From positions 1,922,001-1,986,000 of the forward strand of contig CBDCUW010000005.1 in assembly GCA_965222745.1 (NCBI GenBank): 64,000 bases of DNA, written 5' to 3'. Both the position numbers and the translations under genes were made by a program. Source of the stretch: CBDCUW01 sp965222745 (GTDB lineage: Bacteria > Planctomycetota > Planctomycetia > Pirellulales > Pirellulaceae). Below are positions 34,599 through 46,939 of the stretch, in pieces (position 1 is the first letter of the stretch; every line of letters begins with the position of its first letter). Below the pieces are notes generated by a model. The model did not search any database, was not told the origin of the DNA, and saw only the letters and a list, made by a program, of their open reading frames with translations.

Positions 34599-34755
34599 TC
34601 GAAATTCAATCCTCATTGAGATATAACGATGAGCGACGTATCGGCGTTTCAGAAGTACGCCGGAAACTTCGGGTAACGGCAACTGCTCAAGCCTTGGTAG
34701 TGGCAGACCACCTGCACTGCCGGTCGCTCCAGTTCACGACATGTTCAGTAACATC

Positions 34756-34813
34756 TTAGCTCGACTCTCTGAGTCGAGTTCTCCGCTGCCCAACTCGGAG
34801 AGTCAGCCTACGA
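34756..34813 (+). repeat. Palindromic repeat, family B, copy 1 (leader of DUF1501 gene)
   Basis: Hairpin CTCGACTC-TCT-GAGTCGAG, a 12-bp spacer, then a second hairpin GACTC/GAGTC-type arm with GGA loop (here ACTC-GGA-GAGT) between outer TAGC and CCTA. It lies 17 bp before the chosen start of the DUF1501 gene and in its reading frame without a stop. Confidence 0.85.
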
Positions 34814-34830
34814 AGAGTGAGCCTCAAACG

Positions 34831-36260
34831 ATGAAGCAGCTATCTGAATTCACGCGGCGCAAGTTTCTCGGCGACGTCTATACCGGACTTGGCGGTGTTG
34901 GCCTCATGCACCTGCTGTTCAGTGGTGCGTCGGCGGAAGACAGCCCGTGGCAGGCGGGACGCGGGCAGACGCATCATCCAGCGAAGGCGAAACGTGTTCT
35001 GCAGATCATGTGTCCCGGCGCGGCTTCGCACATGGACTTGTGGGAATACAAGCCGTCGCTGGAGAAATATCACGGCAAGCCGTTGCCCGGCGAAGAGGAC
35101 TTCCTTTCGTTTCAAGGCAAGAACGGCAACCTCATGAAAAGTCCTTGGCCGTTTGTTGCAGCGGGAGAAAGCGGCAAGCGAATCAGTTCCATGCTGCCGC
35201 ACATGGCCGAGCACGTGGACGACATTGCGTTCGTTCATTCGCTGCAGAGTAAAACCAACACACATGGTCCGGGCTGCATCTTCATGAACACCTGTCATCC
35301 CACCGAGGGGTTTCCGAGTGCGGGAGCGTGGGTCAGCTACGCGCTGGGCAGCGAGAACGAGAACCTGCCGGCTTATGTGGCAATCACAGACATCCGAGGC
35401 GAACCGCCCAACGGCAAGGCGAACTGGTCGAACGGCTTTCTGCCGGCTCGGCATCAGGCGATCATGATGAGTGACCAGAAGCCGATTCGGAATCTGGCTC
35501 GACCGAGTTCTATTTCCGAATGGGAAGAAGAGGCATCGAGGAGATTGCTGACTCGTTTGAATCAGAATTTTGCCGCGGCCAATCCGGCGGAGAGCGATTT
35601 GCGGGCTCGTATTGCAGCGTATGAACTGGCGGGACGGATGCAGCTTTCCGCTCCCGAAGTCTCTGACTTGTCACGCGAATCGGCCGAGACGCACAGGCTG
35701 TATGGAACCGAAGACGAGAACACGCTCAAGGCAGCTTACGCTCGCAATTGCCTGCTGGCTCGGCGGTTGCTCCAGCGCGATGTTCGCTATGTGAATTTGT
35801 ACTGCGCCTCGCGAGCGTCCGGTGTTGACGGGCTGTTGAACTGGGATGCTCACAAGACGCTCAAGCCCGACTACGAGCGGCATTGTCCGATCTTCGATCA
35901 GCCGACCGCCGCGTTGCTGACCGACCTCAAACGCTCGGGATTGCTCGAAGACACGCTGATCCTGTGGACCACCGAGTTCGGCCGCATGCCGACGCATCAG
36001 GCCGGAACGGCGGGACGCGATCACAATCCCGACGGCTTTACCTGCTGGATGATGGGCGCAGGCGTGAAGGGCGGAATCAGCTACGGAGCGACGGACGAAT
36101 TCGGACGCCGGGCGGAAGTGAATCCGACCACCGTCTGGGACTTCTACGCGACGGTGCTGCAACTGCTTGGCTTCGAGCACGAAAGGCTGACGTGGTACCA
36201 CAACGGCCTCGACCGAAGACTGACCGATGTCCACGGCCATGTCATCAAGGAGGTACTGTC

Positions 36261-36264
<4 letters not shown>
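34831..36264 (+). CDS. DUF1501 domain protein (Tat-exported)
   Basis: A 477-residue protein of the sulfatase/alkaline-phosphatase fold family DUF1501, which planctomycetes always pair with PSD1 cytochrome proteins. It has the Tat signal FTRRKFLGDVYTGLGGVGLMHLLF, then VLQIMCPGAASHMDLWEYKPSLEKYHGKPLP, VHSLQSKTNTHGPGCIFMNT, and WTTEFGRMPTHQAG, GRDHNPDGFTCWMMGAGVKGG near the end. The function of the family is unknown. The ATG at 34831 gives a proper Tat signal. An in-frame ATG at 34741 would add 30 residues, including the peptide made by the family B repeat. Its stop overlaps the PSD1 start. Confidence 0.92.
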
Positions 36265-39485
<3,221 letters not shown>

Positions 39486-39608
39486 CGTCTGTTTCGACGC
39501 GTACGAGGCAGAAGTCAAGCGTGTTCCAGACCGTTGGCATGATTCCTTTCCCAACGCCACCGGCTTCAAAAGGAATCGAAAGCACGATCGGCGTGACAGA
39601 CGTGATCT

Positions 39609-40442
39609 TCATGGCCGCTGCTTTCGTCTGCGGAGTACCCGATCCGGGTCACCTACGTAACCGCTTGCTGTGAACGGACCACCGACGGTCGCGCCTTCGA
39701 TCGCCATCGGATCCGGGCACAACTTGGCTATGCCGGGATCCGCAAGATGGTCGACCGCTCGATCCTGCGGACGGTAACCGAGCCGATGGGCATTCGAATT
39801 ATCGAAAAAGGGATCAGGGTTGTCCGACACACCGTACACGATCTCGAATCCAAGATTCGCGGCGGTCAAGCCGATATCGATCAACTGCATCAGGTCCCGC
39901 GGACTGATCCAGGTGTGCAATCGGCGTTCGTCAATCACTTCCTTGTCCGAAAAGCCGATGCGAATGGCCAACACATCGATATCAAATTTGTCGGAGTAAT
40001 AGGCGGCAACCGATTCACCGCACGCCTTGCTGAGTCCGTATTGGCTGTCGGGGCGTGGCAAAGCCGTTTCGTCGATCAGGTCGTCTCGTCGATAAAACCC
40101 GACGGCATGATGGCTGCTTGCATAGACGACTCGCGTGACACGATGTTGCCGGCAAGCCGCAAATACGTTGTGCGTCCCGATGATGTTGGCTGTGAGAACT
40201 TCATCGAACGTATAATCAGGACCGACACGACCTGCGAGATGAATCACTCCATCAACACCGCTTGCGACGGAATCAACAAAATCGGCGTCCGCGATATCAC
40301 CCTGGGCAAACGCCTCGTTGTTCGCCGTTTCGTGGATTGAAACAATATCGGTCAGCACGATCGTTTCGTATCGGGCTCGCAGCAGCGGTCGCAGAAGCGA
40401 TCCGACGATTCCAGCGGCTCCAGTCAGCAGGACTTTCTTCAC
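39609..40442 (-). CDS. udh: NAD-dependent uronate dehydrogenase-like SDR
   Basis: A 277-residue extended short-chain dehydrogenase: TGAAGIVG nucleotide motif (7-14), VIHLAGRVGP, YASSHHAVGFY, catalytic YGLSK (Y-x3-K), RIGFSDKEVIDERRLHTWISPRDLMQLIDIGL, and YGVSDNPDPFFDNSNAHRLGYRPQDRAVDH. These match uronate dehydrogenases, which oxidise galacturonate or glucuronate to the aldarolactone with NAD. The start is GTG 40442 (M-K-K-V-L-L-T-G). It overlaps the stop of an upstream gene remnant by GTGA. Uronate oxidation fits the neighbouring sulfatases acting on ulvan-, fucoidan- or carrageenan-like glycans; that substrate link is inference. Confidence 0.75.
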   Translation of the reverse strand: MKKVLLTGAAGIVGSLLRPLLRARYETIVLTDIVSIHETANNEAFAQGDIADADFVDSVASGVDGVIHLAGRVGPDYTFDEVLTANIIGTHNVFAACRQHRVTRVVYASSHHAVGFYRRDDLIDETALPRPDSQYGLSKACGESVAAYYSDKFDIDVLAIRIGFSDKEVIDERRLHTWISPRDLMQLIDIGLTAANLGFEIVYGVSDNPDPFFDNSNAHRLGYRPQDRAVDHLADPGIAKLCPDPMAIEGATVGGPFTASGYVGDPDRVLRRRKQRP

Positions 40443-40684
40443 GTCAAACCATCCAGTCTGCGGATTTCCAGATCGACGCCGAACAGATCACGAATCATGT
40501 TTTTGTATTCGCGCGAGTTGAGACGTCTAATTACAATCGCACCGCCCGTGCCGGTGATCCGCTGGCAGGCATCGCGAAGAGTCGCAGTCTGGGTTTGCTC
40601 GGTAACATTCGATGAATCGATACGAAGGCGCACAGCGCGCCTGCCAACAAGAAGTGGGTTCAACATGATTGGGTTCCTTGCCAA
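40439..40684 (-). pseudogene. Fragment of a DUF1587-type (PSD-associated) protein
   Basis: An open stretch on the minus strand ending GGAIVIRRLNSREYKNMIRDLFGVDLEIRR and a stop. RRLN-x-x-EY-x-N-x-IRDLFGVD is the conserved opening block of DUF1587 in large planctomycete cytochrome proteins. The rest of such a protein (several hundred residues) is missing, and the fragment's stop overlaps the udh GTG start. I read it as a remnant left by a deletion that fused it to udh. It also overlaps the start of the divergent sulfatase at 40665. Confidence 0.6.
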
Positions 40685-42155
40685 GACATGGGCCGGTTGC
40701 CGCCGGTCATTCTCACGTCATTTACTGCACAGAATCAATACACTGGCCATATCGACGCTTTTGGTAGCGATTCCACAACTTGTTTTTGCAGCGTCACTGA
40801 AGGCCAAATCAAGCGATCGTCCCAACATCGTTCTGATCCTTGCCGATGATCAGTCGTATCGCGACTTTGGGTTCATGGGCAACGACCTGGTTCACACGCC
40901 AAACATTGATCGGCTGGCTGCGATGTCGACGCGTTTCCCCCGCGGTTATGTTTCGATGAGTGTTTGCCGGCCGTCGCTGGCGACGATTCTGACCGGTTTG
41001 TATCCGCACCAACATGGAGTTCATTTCAATCATCCACCGCCGGGACTGAGCGCGATGCGGAAGATGTCGGCACAGGATTACCACCGCACCAGGGCGACGA
41101 CCGACTACCTGATTCAAGACGTCCCCACTTTGCCGCGAATACTGGCAAGTCACGGATACGCTTGTTTGCAGACCGGAAAACATTGGGAGGGAGACTACAA
41201 AACAGCCGGATTCACCGACGGCATGACCCGAGGAAAACCGACCGGCCGCTTGAGCCCGGTGACCGGTACTCGCCAACAAACAAATGGCCAGGTGGTCGCG
41301 CACGGCAACGGTGACGCCGGGCTGGTGATCGGTCGCGAGACGATGAAGCCCATTGAAAACTTTGTCCGAAACAACGCCGGGCGAAAACCGCTATTCATTT
41401 GGTACGCACCGTTTTTGCCACACACACCTTTTGACGCGGAACAACGATTCGGCCAGCTGTACCAGGACAAGCCGATCCCCACACACCTGTTGCCCTACTA
41501 TGCGGAAATCGCGAGGTTTGATGAAACGGTGGGGCAATTGCTCGATCTGCTCGACAAGCATCATTTGCGAGAAAAGACATTGATCGTGCTGGCCGCCGAC
41601 AATGGGTTTCGTCCGCGCCGCGAGCCGACGTTCGACCGCCATGACCAACGATCCAAGCTCTCCGAATTTGAGGATGGGTTGAGAACACCGATCTTGATCT
41701 GCCTGCCGGGCGTGACGCGGCCAGCTGACCATCGGCAGCCGGTGCACACCGTCGACCTGGCAGTGACGGTTCTTTCAGCAGTCGGTTTGTCGGGCGAAGT
41801 CACCGCCGATATGAAAGGAATCGATCTGATGCCGGTTTGTCGTGGGGATGAAAAACAGAAACAACGCCACGTGTGCGGCGCAATCTATCCCAACGATGCA
41901 CAATCGCTTGAAAGCCCGTCGCAACATGTTCGCGGTCGCTGGATCCGCAGTGAGAACTACAAACTGATCGTTCCGGGGCCGGAAAAAAATCCGTTGCAGG
42001 AGAGTTTGTTCGACCTCGAAGAGGATCCGGAGGAGAAAACGAATCTCATCGGAAAACCGGAACACGCTGGGCGCATCGAGCAGCTGAAAGTCCTTTTGGA
42101 TCGCTGGTGGGATGGCAGCAACAACGCCTTGGTGACCCGACCAGCGGGTCAATAA
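40665..42155 (+). CDS. Secreted sulfatase-family protein with CRPSL site
   Basis: A 496-residue protein with a long N-region before the signal helix (residues about 24-42), LADDQSYRDFGFMG (59-72), and site V-C101-R-P-S-L105-A-T. The arginine of C-x-P-x-R, which helps hold the formylglycine, is leucine. The rest of the fold is intact (TGKHWEGDYKTAG, FIWYAPFLPHTPFD, LAADNGFRPRREP). I recall other planctomycete members with CRPSL, so it is probably a lineage feature and not a random mutation; whether it is matured and active is uncertain. The ATG at 40665 was chosen as the first ATG giving a signal peptide. Divergent from udh. Confidence 0.9.
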   Translation: MIGFLAKTWAGCRRSFSRHLLHRINTLAISTLLVAIPQLVFAASLKAKSSDRPNIVLILADDQSYRDFGFMGNDLVHTPNIDRLAAMSTRFPRGYVSMSVCRPSLATILTGLYPHQHGVHFNHPPPGLSAMRKMSAQDYHRTRATTDYLIQDVPTLPRILASHGYACLQTGKHWEGDYKTAGFTDGMTRGKPTGRLSPVTGTRQQTNGQVVAHGNGDAGLVIGRETMKPIENFVRNNAGRKPLFIWYAPFLPHTPFDAEQRFGQLYQDKPIPTHLLPYYAEIARFDETVGQLLDLLDKHHLREKTLIVLAADNGFRPRREPTFDRHDQRSKLSEFEDGLRTPILICLPGVTRPADHRQPVHTVDLAVTVLSAVGLSGEVTADMKGIDLMPVCRGDEKQKQRHVCGAIYPNDAQSLESPSQHVRGRWIRSENYKLIVPGPEKNPLQESLFDLEEDPEEKTNLIGKPEHAGRIEQLKVLLDRWWDGSNNALVTRPAGQ

Positions 42156-42171
42156 CGTATGATGGGCGGCC

Positions 42172-42223
42172 GTCGGCGATTTCTCCGAAATCGCTTCGTT
42201 GCCAGTTCGGAGAACAGGCCGAC
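42172..42223 (+). repeat. Palindromic repeat, family A, single copy
   Basis: GTCGGC outer arm, GCGATTTC-TCC-GAAATCGC, spacer TTCGTT, then GCCAGTTC-GGA-GAACAGGC and CGAC. It lies between the sulfatase and the PhoD-like gene. Confidence 0.9.
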
Positions 42224-42255
42224 TGTTTATTTCTTAGCGGGAAGCCATTGGTAAC

Positions 42256-44097
42256 ATGAGATTTCTCTTTCGAGTCGCTGCCGCCCTGATCTTTGCTGGA
42301 CTCTCGGCCTTCTCCTCGGCCGATGCGCAGAAGACCGCCTGGCCCGATCCCATTGCCAACGACGTACTTCCTTACTCCACCAGCGGAATTTCGCATGGAC
42401 CTCTCTTGGGAGGCGTTACCGCCGATGCGATCCGCGTTTGGCTGAGAACTCGGCAGGCGACAGAGTTCGAGGTGATTTGTGATACGCAAATTCCTTTTGG
42501 CGATAGCGCGAAAACGGTCGTTGGTGAAACGACCGCAGCTACCGATTTGACGGCGAGTGTGACGATCGACGGGCTTCGACCGAACACGCGTTACTACTAC
42601 GGCATTCGAATCGCCGGAATCCTTGCCGATCTGAGGCCCGATACCGATGATCCGTGGCCGTCGTTTTCCACGTTGCCTGACGAAACATCCTTTGTCGACC
42701 AGACAAACAACCCCGATGGTTTGTTCAATGTCACGTTCGCCGTCGGCCACTGCGCCTCACAGGATCCTGACCGCAGTGGAGGCCAATACGTCAGCACACC
42801 GGCCTACGATCAGATTCGTCGGCAACACGGCGACGAGGTGATGTTTGCGATCGTCAATGGCGATGTGATCTACGAAGAAAGGCGGGACGGAACACTCGGC
42901 GGAGTCCGCAACAATTACAAGCTCTATTTTTCGCGCGGCCGGTCGTTTGCTTCGCTGTTTCGGACGGTACCGGCGCTGTTTACGTTCGACGACCACGATG
43001 TTGGCTGGGATATTCATGGTTGCGGCCAAATCGGTTTGGGCGAAGGCAGACACCTGATTCGTGATGTCGGTTTGAGAGCCTACGAAGAATATCTTTCCTG
43101 GGCCAATCATCGCGGTCGGCAATCGGGTCGAATTCGTTTCGGCCAGGCAACGGTCAAGGCGGGAAGCAACGTGTTGCTGGATCCGGAGGCCGACTTTCGA
43201 ACGCTGGATCCGGCCACCGTCAGCACGATCCACCTAGGAAACTACACTCGTGGCGAAACCTTGGCGAAGCGAAAAAATCCGCCCAAGAACGCGGGTGTTT
43301 ATGGATTGACCGAAGTGATCGATGCCAATCGGTTGAAAATCACGCCCGCTGCCAGGTCCGATGAGTCATTGCCCTACAGCATCGGCACGCATCACTACTA
43401 CGACTGGAGGATCGGGAACTGTCACTTTTTCGCACTCGATACACGCGGCGAACGATCGGCTAGAAATCCAGCCGACCGCAGCGATCCAAAACTATTCCTC
43501 CTTAGCCCAGCCCAACGAAAGTGGCTGGTCGATGGGATGCAAAACACGTCGGCCCAGTTCATCTTCCTGATCTCGCCCGATCCCTGGATGATCTATCACA
43601 CGGCCGCCCATGTCGGCGGAGACGACAAGGATGACAAAGGGGACGGATTTCCATCATTCCTTCATCAACGAACCGAGTTGCTGGAGGTGATGGACGCGAT
43701 CAAAAAACCGATCCTGATCTTCACCGGCGACGTTCATGCATCGGCGTCAGTCAAAGTCAGCAACAACGTGTGGGAAATGATGTGCGGGCCATTGGGGTCG
43801 ACCGGACACCCGCTCGGTACGCTTGGGAATCCGCCCAAAGGGGGCAAGTGGAACAGCATGGGCCACGAGGTCCAAATCCGCTGGCTGTCCGGATTTCCAA
43901 ACAATTTGCCCTACCAAGAAATTCGCAACACTTATTACGGCGTGGTCCAGGTGAACAACATCTTGAAGGTCGCCGCGCCGGGTGGCGGTTACCAGTTCAC
44001 CGCTTATGATGAACCGCAAGTCGTCGTTCGCTGGCACGATGGGTATTCAGGCAAACTGGTTTACGCAGAATCGATCACCACCCATGATGCGCGATAG
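42256..44097 (+). CDS. PhoD-like metallophosphatase/phosphodiesterase (exported)
   Basis: A 613-residue protein. Signal peptide about 1-24. An Fn3-like N-terminal part (SHGPLLGGVTADAIRVWLRT, LRPNTRYYYGIRI) is followed by the metallophosphatase domain: FAVGHCASQD, IVNGDVIYEERRDG (metal Asp), FDDHDVGWDIHG (the HDV metal site), ILIFTGDVHASASVKV near the end. These are the Fe/Ca-dependent PhoD signatures, so phosphomonoester or phosphodiester hydrolysis outside the cytoplasm is expected. An insert of about 90 residues (ATVKAGSNVLLDPEADFR to ITPAARSDES) resembles a small beta domain. Confidence 0.9.
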   Translation: MRFLFRVAAALIFAGLSAFSSADAQKTAWPDPIANDVLPYSTSGISHGPLLGGVTADAIRVWLRTRQATEFEVICDTQIPFGDSAKTVVGETTAATDLTASVTIDGLRPNTRYYYGIRIAGILADLRPDTDDPWPSFSTLPDETSFVDQTNNPDGLFNVTFAVGHCASQDPDRSGGQYVSTPAYDQIRRQHGDEVMFAIVNGDVIYEERRDGTLGGVRNNYKLYFSRGRSFASLFRTVPALFTFDDHDVGWDIHGCGQIGLGEGRHLIRDVGLRAYEEYLSWANHRGRQSGRIRFGQATVKAGSNVLLDPEADFRTLDPATVSTIHLGNYTRGETLAKRKNPPKNAGVYGLTEVIDANRLKITPAARSDESLPYSIGTHHYYDWRIGNCHFFALDTRGERSARNPADRSDPKLFLLSPAQRKWLVDGMQNTSAQFIFLISPDPWMIYHTAAHVGGDDKDDKGDGFPSFLHQRTELLEVMDAIKKPILIFTGDVHASASVKVSNNVWEMMCGPLGSTGHPLGTLGNPPKGGKWNSMGHEVQIRWLSGFPNNLPYQEIRNTYYGVVQVNNILKVAAPGGGYQFTAYDEPQVVVRWHDGYSGKLVYAESITTHDAR

Positions 44098-44149
44098 CGC
44101 TGACCGGCGCCGTGCCTTGTTGGAATTCAAAAGCTGATGGAACCCTGAA

Positions 44150-44716
44150 ATGGAAAAAGTACTGATCGTCGTTGGCGATGCGACCGAAACGCTTGATACG
44201 ATGTATCCCTATTATCGGCTTCAAGAGGCTGGTTTTCAGCCGGTCGTGACCGCGCCGGAAAGGCGCCGCTATCAGATGGTGTTGCACGAAATCAAACCGG
44301 GTTGGACGATCACCAAGGAGTGGGAAGGGTACACCATTGAGTGCGATGTTCCGTTTGCCGAAGTGAAGGAAGAAGAGTACGCCGGAATCATGTTCTCGGG
44401 CGGCCGTGCGCCCGAATACATTCGATACGATGAAGATCTAGTTCGAATCACCAAGCACTTCTTTGCGGCCAACAAACCGATCGCCAGCGTTTGCCACGGC
44501 GTCGAAATTCCTGCCTATGCCGACTGTGTGCGGGGCCGCCGAATGGCGACCGTTCCCAAGTGCAAATTCGACTTGGAAGTCTGTGGCGGAACGTTCGTCG
44601 ACAAGCCGTGTGTGATTGACGGAAACCTGGTCAGCGGCCGCACCTTTCACGACAACGGCCACTACGTCGGCCCCTGGATCGAAATGTTGATCAAAGCCAG
44701 GGACACCACCTCGTAG
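44150..44716 (+). CDS. DJ-1/PfpI-family protein
   Basis: A 188-residue class I glutamine amidotransferase-like protein: VLIVVGDATETLDTMYPYYRLQEAGF, YAGIMFSGGRAPEYIRYD, nucleophile elbow ASVCHGVEI (Cys on the turn), then the GRRMATVPKCKFDLEVCGG and GNLVSGRTFHDNGHYVG segments. Members act as deglycases, hydratases, isomerases or chaperones; which applies here is not clear. It is 53 bp downstream of the PhoD-like gene and may be co-transcribed. Confidence 0.92.
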   Translation: MEKVLIVVGDATETLDTMYPYYRLQEAGFQPVVTAPERRRYQMVLHEIKPGWTITKEWEGYTIECDVPFAEVKEEEYAGIMFSGGRAPEYIRYDEDLVRITKHFFAANKPIASVCHGVEIPAYADCVRGRRMATVPKCKFDLEVCGGTFVDKPCVIDGNLVSGRTFHDNGHYVGPWIEMLIKARDTTS

Positions 44717-44723
44717 GCCGACT

Positions 44724-44775
44724 GTCGGCGATTTCTCCGAAATCGCTTCGTTGCCGGTTCGGAGAACAGGCCGAC
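44724..44775 (+). repeat. Palindromic repeat, family A, single copy
   Basis: Nearly identical to the copy at 42172-42223; the second hairpin arm reads GCCGGTTC-GGA-GAACAGGC. It begins 8 bp after the DJ-1/PfpI stop. Confidence 0.9.
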
Positions 44776-44777
44776 TT

Positions 44778-44900
44778 TTCCTCGTTCCCACGCTCCTGCG
44801 TGGGAACTCCCTCTGGCCGCTCCGCGGCCCGCCTTCCTTCTTGTCTGGTCCGCGGAGCGGACGAAATTGCGTTCCCACGCGGGAGCGTGGGAACGAGGAA
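44778..44900. repeat. 123-bp element with 19-bp perfect terminal inverted repeats (GTTCCCACGC type)
   Basis: The ends TTCCTCGTTCCCACGCTCC and its exact complement enclose further palindromes (GTTCCCACGC... in both arms, and CCGCTCCGCGG/CCGCGGAGCGG in the centre). The motif CGTTCCCACGC is one I recognise as dispersed in many genomes. It abuts the family A copy, making a repeat cluster. Confidence 0.85.
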
Positions 44901-45492
44901 GAGATTGAAGAATTTTCCCGAAGAGCTTGCGAAGAACCCGGACTGCTGGCGGTGCATCCGGGTTCTTCGTTCGGCCTACAAAAGCAGCGGTGCCCCGTTG
45001 CACTGCCCAGATAGGCCGAAGAGCGAATCACACCAAGTTCGCCGGTGGGTGCAAACCTGTCGAAGTGATGCCCCAAGCTCAAGGAAAAGCTCGCAAACAA
45101 CAAGTTCTGTCATATCAACACGGATGGTGGTTGGAACCACAAATCCATTTGCGCAAAAACCAAGTGCCCACTTGCGCATCGTTCTACCCCGTTACGACTG
45201 AAATAGATCGCCGATGAGAGCCTTTGCTTGATGCCTTGACAAAGACGTTGCGTCTAACCCCGCACCAACAAAAGCACTCTCAAAATAGGCGATTCCCGTC
45301 ACTTGTCAAACCGTTTTTCAAGGTCGGTTGAGGGGTTAAAAAATCAGCTTTCGAAAACGAAATTTTGGCATGCGTCCTATTCCATTGTCATTGCTTGATT
45401 AACGTCAACGACAAGAACAAAAAGCGTGTGTCGGTTTCGACAAAACTATTTTTATTTTCTTTTTTTTGGACAGGACAGCACGAACATTGAAC
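44901..45492. other. Gene-free stretch, A/T-rich towards its right end
   Basis: No coding sequence, RNA gene or repeat is supported in these 592 bp. The right part (about 45300-45480) is unusually A/T-rich with T-runs, just after the end of the minus-strand glycerate kinase; it may hold termination signals, but no strong stem precedes a T-run in the minus direction. Confidence 0.5.
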
Positions 45493-46848
45493 TCACTGCT
45501 CCTCCGACACCACGGCAACTCGAACGTCGCAAACGTTGGTACCGGTTGGGCCAGTGACGAGCAGGCCCCCGGTCGCCTTGAAGAATGGATAGGCGTCGTT
45601 TCGTTTCAAATGATCGGCGACATCGAGCTTCAGCTCGGTCGCCCGTCGGTGCACTGATTCACACAAAACGGCTCCAGCGGCATCGGTCGGCCCATCTTCG
45701 CCATCGGTACCACCCGACAGCACCGCTAGTCGCCCCCATTGAGTGTCACTCAATCCTGCGGAGAGCAAATGATCGTAAGCGGCGAGGACCAACTGCTGGT
45801 TTCGCCCTCCGCGGCCGCGGATGTCAACGGGCGCCAACTTCACCGTTGGTTCACCGCCGGTGATCAGACAATCCGTGCGATGTTTCGCTGGATCTGCCGT
45901 CAACATTTCGATCACCATGCGAGCAAGCTGACGGCCAACTTCCTCGGCCCCACCTTCACATTGCGTTGCCGATTGCATCGCGTGGTTGTATCCGAGTCGT
46001 TCGGCGCAGATTCCGGCTTCGTCCACGGCGACGGCGTTGTTGCCCAAAACGATGTTGGTACAGGTGGCCGTTACCGCGTCAGGGTGGTTTCCAAGCTGCC
46101 TGGTCAGGGCACCACGAATTCGCGCGGGCAGTTTTTGGCCGGGATCGTATTTTTCGAGCACAGTAATCGCGTCTTCGGGCAAGGAGGTATCGACAACCGT
46201 GGGGCCGGAGGCGATCACATCGAGCGGATCCCCCAGCACGTCGGACAAAATCAACGTGACAAGTTCTCCACCGCGAGTTGCCCGCAGCAACCCGCCTCCC
46301 TTGACGCTGCTGAGGTGCTTTCGCACGGTGTTGAGTTCCACGATGTCGGCACCACTGTCGCTAAGCAACCGGATCACTGCCAACTTGTCTTCCAGGGTGA
46401 CACCATCGATCGGCGCCGGCAGCAGCGCGCTTCCGCCTCCGGAGATGAGCGCGATGCAGAGGTCACGTTCGGCGGCGCCGCGAAGGCGGGCAATGATTTC
46501 ACGTGTTCCGATCACCCCCGCCTCGGTTGGCTCGTTGACCGAAGCGGGCCGGGCAACATGCACCTCCATCCCCGGCAGCGGGCGCTCGGTTCCTTCGGGA
46601 ACATTGATCCAACCCTGCAGCGGTAACCAATCGCCGATGGCGGCGATCAAACCAGCCGCCATCGCCGTTGCCGCCTTGCCGGCACCCACCACGACCAGCC
46701 GATCAAAGTCACAGCGGGACCAACGGTGATCACCAATCACCAGGTCGTCACCGTCGATTCGCACGCAATGTTCGACCAACGGCTGAGCCCGAACCGCATC
46801 GACGCCCGCATTCCAGATCTTCACTGCATCGTGTCGAGGGTTTTTCAT
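45493..46848 (-). CDS. Glycerate 2-kinase (GckA/TtuD-like, DUF4147-MOFRL)
   Basis: A 451-residue kinase of the type II glycerate kinase family. The N-terminal DUF4147 domain has VVVGAGKAATAMAAGL and ALISGGGSALLPAP. The linker has ELNTVRKHLSSVKGGGLL and LILSDVLGDPLDVIASGPT. The MOFRL domain is at about 325-450 (CLITGGEPTVKL, GRGGRNQQLVLAAYD, VLSGGTDGEDGPTDAAGAVL). It phosphorylates D-glycerate to 2-phosphoglycerate with ATP, feeding products of glycolate, tartronate or uronate breakdown into glycolysis. The start at 46848 (MKNPRHDAV) is usual for the family; the open frame upstream is not coding. Confidence 0.93.
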   Translation of the reverse strand: MKNPRHDAVKIWNAGVDAVRAQPLVEHCVRIDGDDLVIGDHRWSRCDFDRLVVVGAGKAATAMAAGLIAAIGDWLPLQGWINVPEGTERPLPGMEVHVARPASVNEPTEAGVIGTREIIARLRGAAERDLCIALISGGGSALLPAPIDGVTLEDKLAVIRLLSDSGADIVELNTVRKHLSSVKGGGLLRATRGGELVTLILSDVLGDPLDVIASGPTVVDTSLPEDAITVLEKYDPGQKLPARIRGALTRQLGNHPDAVTATCTNIVLGNNAVAVDEAGICAERLGYNHAMQSATQCEGGAEEVGRQLARMVIEMLTADPAKHRTDCLITGGEPTVKLAPVDIRGRGGRNQQLVLAAYDHLLSAGLSDTQWGRLAVLSGGTDGEDGPTDAAGAVLCESVHRRATELKLDVADHLKRNDAYPFFKATGGLLVTGPTGTNVCDVRVAVVSEEQ

Positions 46849-46939
46849 GCTGAGATTCCAGGCGCCGGTTGCCGATCGAAAAAAATGACGGTTTGTTTGT
46901 GAGGGATGCGAGAATAGCGATTCGCAGCGGGAATTGGCA

